A stretch of DNA of 64,000 bases, taken from assembly GCA_025757985.1 (NCBI GenBank), contig CP107210.1, positions 744,001-808,000 on the forward strand. The letters are read 5' to 3'. Source of the DNA: Oscillospiraceae bacterium (GTDB lineage: Bacteria; Bacillota; Clostridia; Oscillospirales; Ruminococcaceae). Numbering within the stretch: the first letter of the stretch is position 1; each line of letters starts with the position of its first letter. The notes beneath the pieces were generated by a model, which was not told where the DNA came from, made no database searches, and saw only the letters and a program-made list of their open reading frames with translations. Below, one piece after another: positions 40,749 to 48,446 of the stretch. A program made the position numbers and the translations under genes.

Positions 40749-41477
40749 ATGAAAGACGTAAATAAATACACCGAATTTGCGGAACGCTTTCTTTCTGAAA
40801 TGGGAAGAAAAGGATGCACAGCTACCGAAATCGCTGCATTGCTCGGAATCACAAAGCAATCCGTGTCTAATTACACCAGTGGAAAATCTATTCCTCCAAT
40901 AGACAAACTGCATAAATTAGCAGATTACTTTGATGTTACATTGGATTGGCTTTTGTGCCGGCCTGGAGCAAAGCGCGCGGCCGATACAGATATTGCATAT
41001 ATTTGTCAATATACTGGTTTAAGTGAAACCGCCATAACTAATGTTCACAACAATAGGAATAGTCCAATTGCTATATATGCGACAAAATTTCTGGAATCAT
41101 TCAGTTCCGTCATTGTATTTACTGAACTTGGCATTGCAGAAAAGTCTCTCGATGCCGCTCTTAGTAGAGCCAACGCCGGAGAAAAGATTGAAACCAAACC
41201 GTTTATGCCAGAATTTTATACAGATACGGACGGTTCGATAAAAATCGTCGGTGTAGGCGCAGTCAAATCACCAGAAAGTTACAATCAATATAAAATGTCA
41301 TGCTATGAAGCCCAAAAGTATTTTAGCTCATTTGTAGATGGTATTTTTCATGATAAAGAAAAGGAATACCAAAGAATCTGTGGAGATCCATTGCTAGAAG
41401 AATTAAAAAATGCATCCCTAGAATTTTATACTCGGGAGGGGCAAAACGATGGCGAGCATAACCAAGTTAAAAAATAA
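40749..41477 (+). CDS. XRE-family repressor of the element
   Basis: A 242-residue regulator. The N-terminal HTH_3 domain is clear (KGCTATEIAALLGITKQSVSNYTSGKSIPPIDKLHKLADYFDVTLDWLL). The rest has no peptidase (S24) or other known domain, so it is not a LexA/CI-type self-cleaving repressor; the C-terminal 150 residues may sense a phage or host signal. Strong AT-rich codon use. An AGGAGG lies 8 bases before the ATG. Its end overlaps the integrase start by 29 bases. Confidence 0.85.
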   Translation: MKDVNKYTEFAERFLSEMGRKGCTATEIAALLGITKQSVSNYTSGKSIPPIDKLHKLADYFDVTLDWLLCRPGAKRAADTDIAYICQYTGLSETAITNVHNNRNSPIAIYATKFLESFSSVIVFTELGIAEKSLDAALSRANAGEKIETKPFMPEFYTDTDGSIKIVGVGAVKSPESYNQYKMSCYEAQKYFSSFVDGIFHDKEKEYQRICGDPLLEELKNASLEFYTREGQNDGEHNQVKK

Positions 41478-42876
41478 AGACGGTTCTGCATCCTACCGCG
41501 TTCGAGTGTCCGCCGGGGTAGGGGCTGATGGGCGGTATATCTACCGCTCGGCCACATTCACACCGCCGCCAAAACTAAGTGCACGGAAAGAAGCAAAAGC
41601 CGTGCAAGAGTTTGCCGATGACTTTGAGCGACGCGTTCAAGAGGGATTGTTTGTTGCCAATGATTTAACGGTTGACGGTCTTGCTGAACGCTGGATGAAA
41701 ACTTACTGTGAAAAGCAGTTAAAGCCACACACTGTATCCGACTATCAAAAGATGCTGCCGCGTGTCTCTGCTGCCATCGGGCATATTAAGCTGGCAAACC
41801 TCCGGCCCGGCCATATCCAGGAATTTTACAACCAGCTGGCGCAGCCCGGAATCCGCGAAGATGGAAAATATAAGGCTCGGTCTGCATTTATTACGGCTTT
41901 CCCAAAAGGCACACGGTTGGCCCTGCTGCAAGCCGCTAATGTATCACAGCGCACACTTACGGAAGCAATGTGCGGGCGTAACATCTCTAAGCGTTCAGCC
42001 GAAAAGATAGCCGCTGCCGCCGGATGGGCTTTCACAAAGGCCTTTACCTGTACCAGCGCAGATACTTTGAGTGCCAGGAGCCAGCGGCATTATCATTTAA
42101 TGCTGTCGTCCATGTTCAGCACCGCCGTTCGTTGGCAGCTGATGGACAGCAACCCATGCGAACGAGTCACGCCACCAAAGCTGGACGAAACCGATGTTGA
42201 ATTTTTGGATGAAGGTCAGATTGCCTCTTTGCTAGAAGCCTTACCAGACGCGTCAACACAGCTTTCTGTGATCGTGCAGCTTGCTTTGTTCACAGGAGCC
42301 AGGCGGGGCGAAATCTGTGGCCTGCGTTGGGCAGACATCGACCTTGACGCGGGTGTCATGGCTATCAATCGAAATTTGTCGTTCATTGCGCATAAAGGCC
42401 CCGTGTTTGATTTGCCGAAAACCAAAAAGAGCCGCCGCTGCATAAAGCTAAGCGACGACTGTATAGCATTATTGAAAGACTATAAGCAATGGCAGATGCG
42501 GGAACGGCTAAAAGTCGGTACATACTGGCAGCGGGAAGTTACCATAGAGGGCGGCAAGCGCGTCAGAAATGACCTGTTGTTTACCAAACCCGACGGCAAG
42601 CCGTTTGATCCCAACAAAGTTTCTTCGTGGTTCCCGGTGTTTTTGCGGGAGCATGGTCTGCCGCCGTGCCGGTTCCATAGTTTGCGCCACTCCAATGCAG
42701 CGCTGTTGATTGCCGCCCATGTTCCCGTTACTACAGTTGCGGGCCGCCTGGGGCATGCACAAACATCCACAACGGTAAATATTTATGCTGCTGCAATTCG
42801 TTCGTCCGATGCAGCGGCAGCGGATGCGCTGGGCAATGTTTTTGAAAGAATCAAACAACGGCAAGAAATCGGCTGA
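41449..42876 (+). CDS. int: Tyrosine recombinase (integrase) with an inserted HTH segment
   Basis: A 475-residue integrase. It has an N-terminal arm-binding domain (about 1-60), a SAM-like core-binding domain, and the catalytic domain with R in FTGARRGEICGLRW (near 285), HxxR in FHSLRHSNA (near 410), H in GRLGHAQ and Tyr in VNIYAAAI (near 446). Unusually, about residues 140-208 (PKGTRLALLQAANVSQRTL to ...TKAFTCTSADTL) interrupt the core-binding domain with what looks like a Cro/LacI-type helix-turn-helix. It lies next to the intact tRNA-Thr. Confidence 0.92.
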   Translation: MASITKLKNKDGSASYRVRVSAGVGADGRYIYRSATFTPPPKLSARKEAKAVQEFADDFERRVQEGLFVANDLTVDGLAERWMKTYCEKQLKPHTVSDYQKMLPRVSAAIGHIKLANLRPGHIQEFYNQLAQPGIREDGKYKARSAFITAFPKGTRLALLQAANVSQRTLTEAMCGRNISKRSAEKIAAAAGWAFTKAFTCTSADTLSARSQRHYHLMLSSMFSTAVRWQLMDSNPCERVTPPKLDETDVEFLDEGQIASLLEALPDASTQLSVIVQLALFTGARRGEICGLRWADIDLDAGVMAINRNLSFIAHKGPVFDLPKTKKSRRCIKLSDDCIALLKDYKQWQMRERLKVGTYWQREVTIEGGKRVRNDLLFTKPDGKPFDPNKVSSWFPVFLREHGLPPCRFHSLRHSNAALLIAAHVPVTTVAGRLGHAQTSTTVNIYAAAIRSSDAAAADALGNVFERIKQRQEIG

Positions 42877-42896
42877 AAGCGCAGTTTCAAAAAGAT

Positions 42897-42918
42897 TTAT
42901 GCCCAAATTATGACCATT
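42897..42918 (+). repeat. 22-bp direct repeat near the right end
   Basis: Exact copy of 28863-28884, same orientation, about 106 bases inside the right attachment core. Confidence 0.7.
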
Positions 42919-42953
42919 CGCGTCAAAAGCAACTTGAATATAGGCAAAAAGAA

Positions 42954-42992
42954 AGCCCCGACGCATCGTATTTTCAACGATGTATCGGGGCT
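42954..42992 (-). terminator. Element-borne terminator beside tRNA-Thr
   Basis: 16-bp stem with two mismatches. On the minus strand the stem is followed by TTCTTTTTG; it lies eight bases past the tRNA 3' end and probably replaces the terminator displaced to 28671-28709. It can also end the integrase transcript. Confidence 0.75.
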
Positions 42993-42999
42993 TTACGCT

Positions 43000-43075
43000 T
43001 GGAGCTGGTAGCCAGACTTGAACTGGCGACCTGCTGATTACGAATCAGCTGCTCTACCAACTGAGCCACACCAGC
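43000..43075 (-). tRNA. tRNA-Thr (anticodon CGT), rebuilt at the element junction
   Basis: A full 76-base cloverleaf with encoded CCA. The acceptor pairs GCTGGTG with TACCAGC (the last pair is G-T), the D stem is GCTC/GAGC, the anticodon loop TTCGTAA reads CGT, and the T arm is GCCAG TTCAAGT CTGGC. Its 3' half (43000-43045) is supplied by the integrated element; the chromosomal 3' half lies at 28712-28757. Confidence 0.93.
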
Positions 43076-43170
43076 ACGCAAGACAACAATAATATTATAC
43101 AGAATTTTCAAGATAAGTCAATACCCTGCTGCAAAAATTATTGCTGTCCTGCCCCCAAATATAAAAGTGC

Positions 43171-44562
43171 TTACTCGGCATCCTCGCAGAAGGCCTTGAA
43201 GGTCCGGTATGCCATGTAGACATCCGCCTTGGAGACGATCTCAAACGGGGAATGCATCGACAGGACCGGCACGCCGACATCAATGGTGTCGATGTCCTGA
43301 TTGGCAACATACTTGGCCACCGTGCCGCCGCCGCCCAGATCCAGCTTGCCCATCTCGCCGATCTGCCAGACAACACCGTTGTTGTCCATCAGGCGGGTCA
43401 GGTAGCTGACCAGCTCGGCAGAGGCATCACTGGTGCCGGACTTGCCGCGGGAGCCGGTGTACTTATAGATTGCCACGCCGCTGCCCGTGTAGGTGCCGTT
43501 GTCAGGCTCAAACGCATCGGCAAAGGTCGGATCATAAGCGGCCGTCACATCGGCGGACAGGCACTTGGCAGCCTTGCAGGCGGTGATGTAGTCCGCGCCC
43601 TGTGCAGCGCAGAGCTGCTGCAGGAAGTGGAAGGTGTACATGCTGTTCAGGCCGGTGACACCATCGGAGCCGGTCTCCTCCTTATCGGTCAGGACGCAGA
43701 CGGAGGTGTAGGCGGGGTTTTGGATGCCGATCTCAGCCATCAGGGCCGGGTAGGCATCCACACGGTCATCGTGGCCGTAGGCGCCGATCATGGCGCGGTC
43801 CAGACCGATGTCGCGGGCCTTGTAGGCGGGCACGATCTCGATCTCGGCGCGGGTGAAGTCCCGCTCGGTGATGCCGTAAGTCTCGTTGAGCATACCCAGC
43901 ACATTCAGCTTAACGCGCTGCTCAGCGTCCTTGTCCTCGATCGGCAGGGACGCGATGATGACATTCAGATCCTCTGCGGTGATGCCCTCAGCCAGTGTCT
44001 TGGCGCTCTGCTTTGCGCCCAGATGCGGCAGCAGGTCGGAAATGCAGAAAACCGGATCTTCGTCCTTCTCACCGATGCAGACCTCCACGCGGGTGCCGTC
44101 GGCGCGGTAGATGACGCCGTGCAGGGCCAGCGGGATGGTAGGCCACTGGTATTTGCGCACGCCGCCGTAATAGTGGGTGCGCAGGTAGCCGATGCCGGAC
44201 TTTTCAAACACCGGCACAGGGCGCAGATCCAGACGCGGAGAGTCGATGTGCGCAATGTTCAGATGGAAGCCCTGCTCCAGACTCTTGGTGCCGATGGTCG
44301 CAGCCAGCACGCACTTTTCACGGTTGATGGTGTAGACCTTGGTGCCGGGGGCATAGTTCGTGCCGGGCACAAATTTCTGGTAGCCGGCAGCCAGCAGCAG
44401 CTTTTCACTGTAAGCGGTGGCCTCGCGCTCCGTCTTGGCATTGTCCAGAAAGGCCTTATACCCCTCGCAGAAGTCCTGCGCAGCTGCGATGGCATCGGGA
44501 GCAGCATCCGCTACAGTCTCGTTTTTATAGAGCAGTTTTTTGAGTTCCTCAGTGGTTTTCAT
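43171..44562 (-). CDS. M18 family aminopeptidase
   Basis: A 463-residue zinc aminopeptidase of family M18 (aspartyl aminopeptidase-like), which removes N-terminal, often acidic, residues from peptides. Zinc/active-site segments are visible: NIAHIDSPRLDLRPVP, GAYGHDDRVDAYPAL, VCVLTDKEETGSDGVTG and VPVLSMHSPFEIVSK. AAGGAAA before ATG 44562 sets the start. It stands alone, just past the element junction. Confidence 0.92.
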   Translation of the reverse strand: MKTTEELKKLLYKNETVADAAPDAIAAAQDFCEGYKAFLDNAKTEREATAYSEKLLLAAGYQKFVPGTNYAPGTKVYTINREKCVLAATIGTKSLEQGFHLNIAHIDSPRLDLRPVPVFEKSGIGYLRTHYYGGVRKYQWPTIPLALHGVIYRADGTRVEVCIGEKDEDPVFCISDLLPHLGAKQSAKTLAEGITAEDLNVIIASLPIEDKDAEQRVKLNVLGMLNETYGITERDFTRAEIEIVPAYKARDIGLDRAMIGAYGHDDRVDAYPALMAEIGIQNPAYTSVCVLTDKEETGSDGVTGLNSMYTFHFLQQLCAAQGADYITACKAAKCLSADVTAAYDPTFADAFEPDNGTYTGSGVAIYKYTGSRGKSGTSDASAELVSYLTRLMDNNGVVWQIGEMGKLDLGGGGTVAKYVANQDIDTIDVGVPVLSMHSPFEIVSKADVYMAYRTFKAFCEDAE

Positions 44563-44630
44563 CTTGAATTTCCTTTCTTGCTTATGGCAATACCGCATAA
44601 TTCTAAGTGCCGATACGGCGAGCGAGGTGC

Positions 44631-44713
44631 GGCAGCTGCTAAGCCAAAAGCGCAGATAATACTTTGTGTATTATCGAGCATTTTGGCAACGCAGATGCCG
44701 TACCGCAGCTGCC
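44631..44713. repeat. Nested inverted repeat upstream of the M18 gene
   Basis: Three nested arms: GGCAGCTGC (44631) with GCAGCTGCC (44705), GCCAAAA (44643) with TTTTGGC (44681), and ATAATAC (44656) with GTATTAT (44668). It can fold as one interrupted long hairpin. Nature unknown: transcript leader, terminator or small mobile remnant. Confidence 0.5.
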
Positions 44714-44723
44714 GGAGCGGTGC

Positions 44724-45344
44724 TTAAGCCGTCAGGCGGGAATTGTGCGGTGTTGCCTGATATATCTCCGAGTAGCGTTGATAGCTCTCGGTGATTTTCT
44801 TTACATATTGCCGCATCTGCGGGTATGGATACCGGTCCAGCGTGATGCCGTCTGACGAATACTGCGCCTCGGCCAGCAGGGTGTCCACAGCGCCCACACC
44901 GTTATGATAGGCCGCTGCCGCTGTAGCCAGATGATTGTCATACCGCTTCAGGCAATAGCTGACAAAATAAGTACCGAACCGGATATTTGTTTCCGGGTCG
45001 TAGAGGTCATCAAAAGTCAAGGCCTCTGTCGGGGCGATCTTGGTCTTGATCCAGTCAAAGGTGACCTCGGTAATCTGCATCAGCCCTCTGGCCCCGGCAT
45101 CGGAATCGACCGCCGGGTCAAAGTTGCTCTCGGTGCGAATGAAGGCGTACAGGATCATCGGATCTATGCCGTATTTCCCGGCGTAATACTCAACATACGC
45201 CTCATAGCGCTGCGGGTATTCCCAGCGGTCTATCTTCTCCCGAAAGGCGGAAAACAGGACCGTACCCGCCAAGGCCAGCGCCAGCAGGACAGCCGTCACC
45301 GGCACCCATACAGACCGTTTTTGTTTTTTGCTCTGTCTAGGCAT
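44724..45344 (-). CDS. Lytic transglycosylase (SLT family)
   Basis: A 206-residue membrane-anchored lytic transglycosylase, cleaving peptidoglycan glycan strands. N-terminal anchor VWVPVTAVLLALALAGTVLF, then the SLT domain: the catalytic Glu in YAFIRTESNFDPAVDS, GARGLMQITEVTFDWI, and AAAAYHNGVGAVDTLL. The ATG at 45344 overlaps the coaE stop by 8 bases and is preceded by AGGAGG. coaE-slt is a usual pair in Clostridia. Confidence 0.92.
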   Translation of the reverse strand: MPRQSKKQKRSVWVPVTAVLLALALAGTVLFSAFREKIDRWEYPQRYEAYVEYYAGKYGIDPMILYAFIRTESNFDPAVDSDAGARGLMQITEVTFDWIKTKIAPTEALTFDDLYDPETNIRFGTYFVSYCLKRYDNHLATAAAAYHNGVGAVDTLLAEAQYSSDGITLDRYPYPQMRQYVKKITESYQRYSEIYQATPHNSRLTA

Positions 45345-45942
45345 GTTCCTCCTTCTCCAATCCATGCAAGATAGATTGCAGTTTCCGGCGCAGCTGCTCC
45401 GGTGTGCCGTCATTGACAAGCTCGGCGGTGGCAGCTGCGCGCAGACGCTCAAGCGGCATCTGCGCATCCAAACGGCGCCGGGCCATCTCCGGTGCGATGC
45501 CGTCCCGCGCGCAGATGCGCGCCACACTGGTGTCATAGGGTGCCGTGACAAGAATCAGTGCGTCGCAGCGCTGTTCAAACGGCGTGCCGACAATGACTGC
45601 ACCGTCCACAAAGGCAATCTTCGCCCCTGCCCGCTCGGCGTCCGCCAGCGCAGCATCAATACGGCGCAGGATCTCCGGCTGGGTGATGGCGGTCAATGCG
45701 GCTGTTCCCTCCGGCGTGGCAAACGCACGATCCGCCAGCAGGCGGCGGCGGACTTCACCGTTTTCATCGGCTATATCCGTCCCGAACGCTGCTTGCAGCT
45801 GCGGGATACAGGCCGAACCGGGCAGCAGCACCTCCCGCGCGACCAGATCTGCATCAATACAAGGATACCCCTGCTCCCGCAAGAAATTTGTCGCACTGGA
45901 TTTGCCGCAGCCGGACCGCCCCGTGATGCCTACCACCCTCAT
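45337..45942 (-). CDS. coaE: Dephospho-CoA kinase
   Basis: CoaE (201 residues) adds the 3'-phosphate in the last step of coenzyme A synthesis. P-loop GITGRSGCGKSSATNFL, the conserved YPCIDADLVAREVL, and lid arginines (ARRRLDAQMPLERLRAAA) are all present. Its ATG overlaps the sua5 stop by 4 bases, so sua5, coaE and the transglycosylase are probably one transcript. Confidence 0.95.
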   Translation of the reverse strand: MRVVGITGRSGCGKSSATNFLREQGYPCIDADLVAREVLLPGSACIPQLQAAFGTDIADENGEVRRRLLADRAFATPEGTAALTAITQPEILRRIDAALADAERAGAKIAFVDGAVIVGTPFEQRCDALILVTAPYDTSVARICARDGIAPEMARRRLDAQMPLERLRAAATAELVNDGTPEQLRRKLQSILHGLEKEEHA

Positions 45943-46958
45943 AGCGTGACCACCCGGAAAGCCGCCGCGCGGATCAGGCGGTTGTAGACGGCCATCGAAA
46001 CGCCGTCCTGCTCAGGGCAGCGGGCGTAGACGACCTGTGCGCCGTGTTTATCCAAATCGCGCAGCGCCGTGAACAGATGGTGCGCCTGGGTCACACCGTC
46101 GTGGTTTTTGCCGTACTCGATGAACGGCACCGGCAGCTGTGCGCCCTCCCCGTCAAAGCAGAGTGCCCATACGCCGGGGGCGGCGTGCTGCTCCACATAG
46201 GCTCTGTAGCGTGCGAAGTCACCGCGCAGGATCGTCACCTGCGCCTTGGGGGCATAGTGCTTGTACTTCATGCCCGGAGAGCGCGCGACCTCGCCATCCT
46301 TGAGCTTTTCAAGGATGGCCGGGCTGACGAGGACTTCCTCGCCGAGGACAGCCTCCATCTGCTCCTTGGTGACATAGCCGGGGCGCAGCAGCATCGGATG
46401 CTCCCCCGTGACCGCCACAACGGTGGACTCCACGCCGACAGTGCATTCGCCGCCGTCCAGTATCAGCGGCAGGCGGCCGTCCATATCGGCCAGTGTGTCG
46501 GGGGCGTTCGTGGGGCTGGGCTTGCCGGAAAGGTTGGCCGACGGGGCTGCAAAGGCCACGCCGCTCTCCCGTATGACCTGCTGCACGACCGGGTGGGACG
46601 GCATCCGCACGCCCACGGTATCCAGCCCTGCGCAGGTAACTGCACTGACCTCCTCGCCGCGGGGCATGACCATCGTCAGCGGGCCGGGCCAGAACGCCGC
46701 CGCCAGCTTTTTGGCGCGCTCCGGCACCTCGGACACGATGCCCCGCAGCATCTCCATGCCGCAGATATGCACGATCAGGGGGTTATCCTGCGGGCGGCCC
46801 TTCGCGTCAAAAATTTTCTTGACCGCCTCGCCGTTGCGGGCATCGGCAGCAATGCCGTAGACTGTCTCGGTGGGCAGCGCCACCAGCTCGCCCTGCTGCA
46901 GCAGCTTGGCGGCCAGCGCGATGCTCTCTGGCGTAATGGGCAAAACCTGTGTTTTCAT
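45939..46958 (-). CDS. tsaC: Threonylcarbamoyl-AMP synthase (Sua5 type)
   Basis: A 339-residue Sua5-type enzyme (TsaC core plus C-terminal Sua5 domain) making threonylcarbamoyl-AMP for t6A at position 37 of ANN-decoding tRNAs. The YrdC core shows GELVALPTETVYGIAADA, KGRPQDNPLIVHI, GPLTMVMPRG and AFAAPSANLSGKPSPT; the C-terminal domain ends in MAVYNRLIRAAAFRVV. The long, two-domain form is correctly called Sua5/YwlC in Gram-positives. Starts one base after the prfA stop. Confidence 0.93.
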   Translation of the reverse strand: MKTQVLPITPESIALAAKLLQQGELVALPTETVYGIAADARNGEAVKKIFDAKGRPQDNPLIVHICGMEMLRGIVSEVPERAKKLAAAFWPGPLTMVMPRGEEVSAVTCAGLDTVGVRMPSHPVVQQVIRESGVAFAAPSANLSGKPSPTNAPDTLADMDGRLPLILDGGECTVGVESTVVAVTGEHPMLLRPGYVTKEQMEAVLGEEVLVSPAILEKLKDGEVARSPGMKYKHYAPKAQVTILRGDFARYRAYVEQHAAPGVWALCFDGEGAQLPVPFIEYGKNHDGVTQAHHLFTALRDLDKHGAQVVYARCPEQDGVSMAVYNRLIRAAAFRVVTL

Positions 46959-46959
46959 A

Positions 46960-48048
46960 TTACTTTCCTTCTTCTGTGCTGCTCTGTTTCAGCTTTTCTT
47001 CCCGGTCGGCCAGAATCAGCGGCTCGACCACGCGGTCCAGATCGCCGTCCAGCACGCCCTGCAGGTTGCGCAATGTTAAACCAATGCGGTGGTCCGTCAC
47101 CCGGTCCTGCGGGAAGTTGTAGGTGCGGATCTTTTCACTGCGGTCACCGCTGCCCACCTGACTTTGGCGCTGGGCGTTGTAGGCCTCATCGTAGGCGTCC
47201 TGCTTTTGCTGCAGCAGACGGCTGCGCAGCACCTTGAGCGCCTGCTCCTTATTTTCCCGCTGGCTGCGCTGGTCCTGACATTCCACGACCATACCGGTGG
47301 GCAGATGGGTCACCCGGATGGCGGATGAGGTCTTGTTGATGTGCTGTCCGCCCGCGCCGGAGGAACGGAAGGTGTCGATGCGCAGATCCTTCGGGTCAAT
47401 TTCCAGCTCGACCTCTTCAGCCTCCGGCATGACAGCCACCGTCACGGTCGAGGTGTGGATACGCCCCTGCGTCTCGGTCTCCGGCACGCGCTGCACGCGG
47501 TGAACACCGCTCTCAAATTTCAGGCGGCTGTATACGCCGGGGCCTTCCACTGAGAATACGATCTCCTTCACGCCGCCGAGCTCTGTCTCGTTGGCGCTGA
47601 TGGTGCTGCACTGCCAGCCGCGTCTGGCAGCGTACATCGTGTACATACGCCACAGGCTGTGGGCAAACAGGGCGGCCTCCTCGCCGCCTGCACCGGCACG
47701 GATCTCCAGAATAACGCTTTTTTCGTCATCTGCGTCCTTGGGGATCAGCAACAGGCGCAGATTCTCCTCGCTCTGCGCCAGATTCCGGCCAATTTCGCAA
47801 AGCTCCTGCTGTACCATAGCAGCAAACGCCGGGTCCGACTCCACAGCAAGCAGTTCCTTCGCGTCCTGCTCCTGCTGCTGCAGGTCGGTATAGCGGCGGT
47901 ATTCTTCGATCAAGGGGGTAAGTTCTTTGTAGTCACGCATCATCTGCGCATACGCCTCGGCGTCGGCCGCCGCATCAGGCGTGGACATCTTGTGGGCCAG
48001 CTCCTCATAGCGGCGCTCGACCTCGTAAAGCTCGGTAAAGTTCTGCAT
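46960..48048 (-). CDS. prfA: Peptide chain release factor 1
   Basis: RF1 (362 residues) reads UAA/UAG and releases the peptide. The codon-reading P-x-T region is VPETETQGRIHTSTV and the catalytic loop is SSGAGGQHINKTSSAIRVTH (GGQ). AAGGAGA six bases before ATG 48048 sets the start; the longer frame upstream crosses a repeat. The usual prmC partner is absent; sua5 follows directly. Confidence 0.96.
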   Translation of the reverse strand: MQNFTELYEVERRYEELAHKMSTPDAAADAEAYAQMMRDYKELTPLIEEYRRYTDLQQQEQDAKELLAVESDPAFAAMVQQELCEIGRNLAQSEENLRLLLIPKDADDEKSVILEIRAGAGGEEAALFAHSLWRMYTMYAARRGWQCSTISANETELGGVKEIVFSVEGPGVYSRLKFESGVHRVQRVPETETQGRIHTSTVTVAVMPEAEEVELEIDPKDLRIDTFRSSGAGGQHINKTSSAIRVTHLPTGMVVECQDQRSQRENKEQALKVLRSRLLQQKQDAYDEAYNAQRQSQVGSGDRSEKIRTYNFPQDRVTDHRIGLTLRNLQGVLDGDLDRVVEPLILADREEKLKQSSTEEGK

Positions 48049-48075
48049 AGGTTCTCCTTTGCACAAGGTCATTTT

Positions 48076-48101
48076 GTAGGGGCGGATTCCATATCCGCCC
48101 G
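48076..48101. repeat. GTAGGGG palindromic repeat, single unit
   Basis: GTAGGGGCGGATTCCATATCCGCCC plus G, the exact reverse form of the unit at 52211; lies in the prfA-DUF951 gap. Confidence 0.75.
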
Positions 48102-48132
48102 AAATGGTTGCCAATACATTGTGCAAAGCCCG

Positions 48133-48321
48133 CTACTGCTCCCCCGCGCGCAGAACTTTTTTGATGTTGCGCTCGATCTTGGCACGCGGCAGCATGATCT
48201 CATGCCCGCAGCCCTGACATTTGATTTTAAAATCCATGCCTACGCGCAGCACATCGAAACGGTTCGCACCGCAGGGGTGCGGTTTCTTGGTCTGGATCAC
48301 ATCCCCGACCTGTATGTCCAT
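48133..48321 (-). CDS. DUF951 family protein
   Basis: A 62-residue protein: IQVGDVIQTKKPHPCGANRFDVLRVGMDFKIKCQGCGHEIMLPRAKIERNIKKVL. This is the DUF951 family, conserved in Firmicutes, with four-cysteine zinc ribbon character (C...CQGCG). Its role is unknown; members are usually near translation or replication genes. ATG 48321 gives the standard family start. Confidence 0.9.
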   Translation of the reverse strand: MDIQVGDVIQTKKPHPCGANRFDVLRVGMDFKIKCQGCGHEIMLPRAKIERNIKKVLRAGEQ

Positions 48322-48446
48322 ACGGCACACCGCCTTTCTTTTCAGAATATCATGTCTATTATAGTACAGCCGGTATTGTTTTGCAAACATCCCGCATAAA
48401 AGTTTACTAAGCCACCACAAAATACACAAGAAATGAGGAACCGAAA

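Larger units (their letters stand above)
28737..43045. mobile_element. Integrated element of about 14.3 kb in tRNA-Thr (satellite-like)
   Basis: Bounded by 21-bp identical cores within a duplicated tRNA 3' half. It contains an integrase at the tRNA end, divergent XRE repressor and excisionase-like genes, a repeat-flanked replication-like locus, a sigma factor, a 1737-residue phage-type protein, a terminase-small-subunit-like gene, a toxin-antitoxin pair and many tiny genes. No capsid, portal, tail, large terminase, relaxase or type IV coupling gene is present. Parts (30.2-31.5 and 40.6-41.5 kb) are visibly richer in A/T than the host. Confidence 0.88.

Noticed and set aside
28737..43045. Integrative conjugative element
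   Set aside because: No relaxase, coupling ATPase or conjugation membrane proteins in any frame.
43252..44727. A 491-codon frame opposite the M18 aminopeptidase gene
   Set aside because: Same shadow effect; no recognisable domain, whereas the minus strand encodes a complete enzyme.
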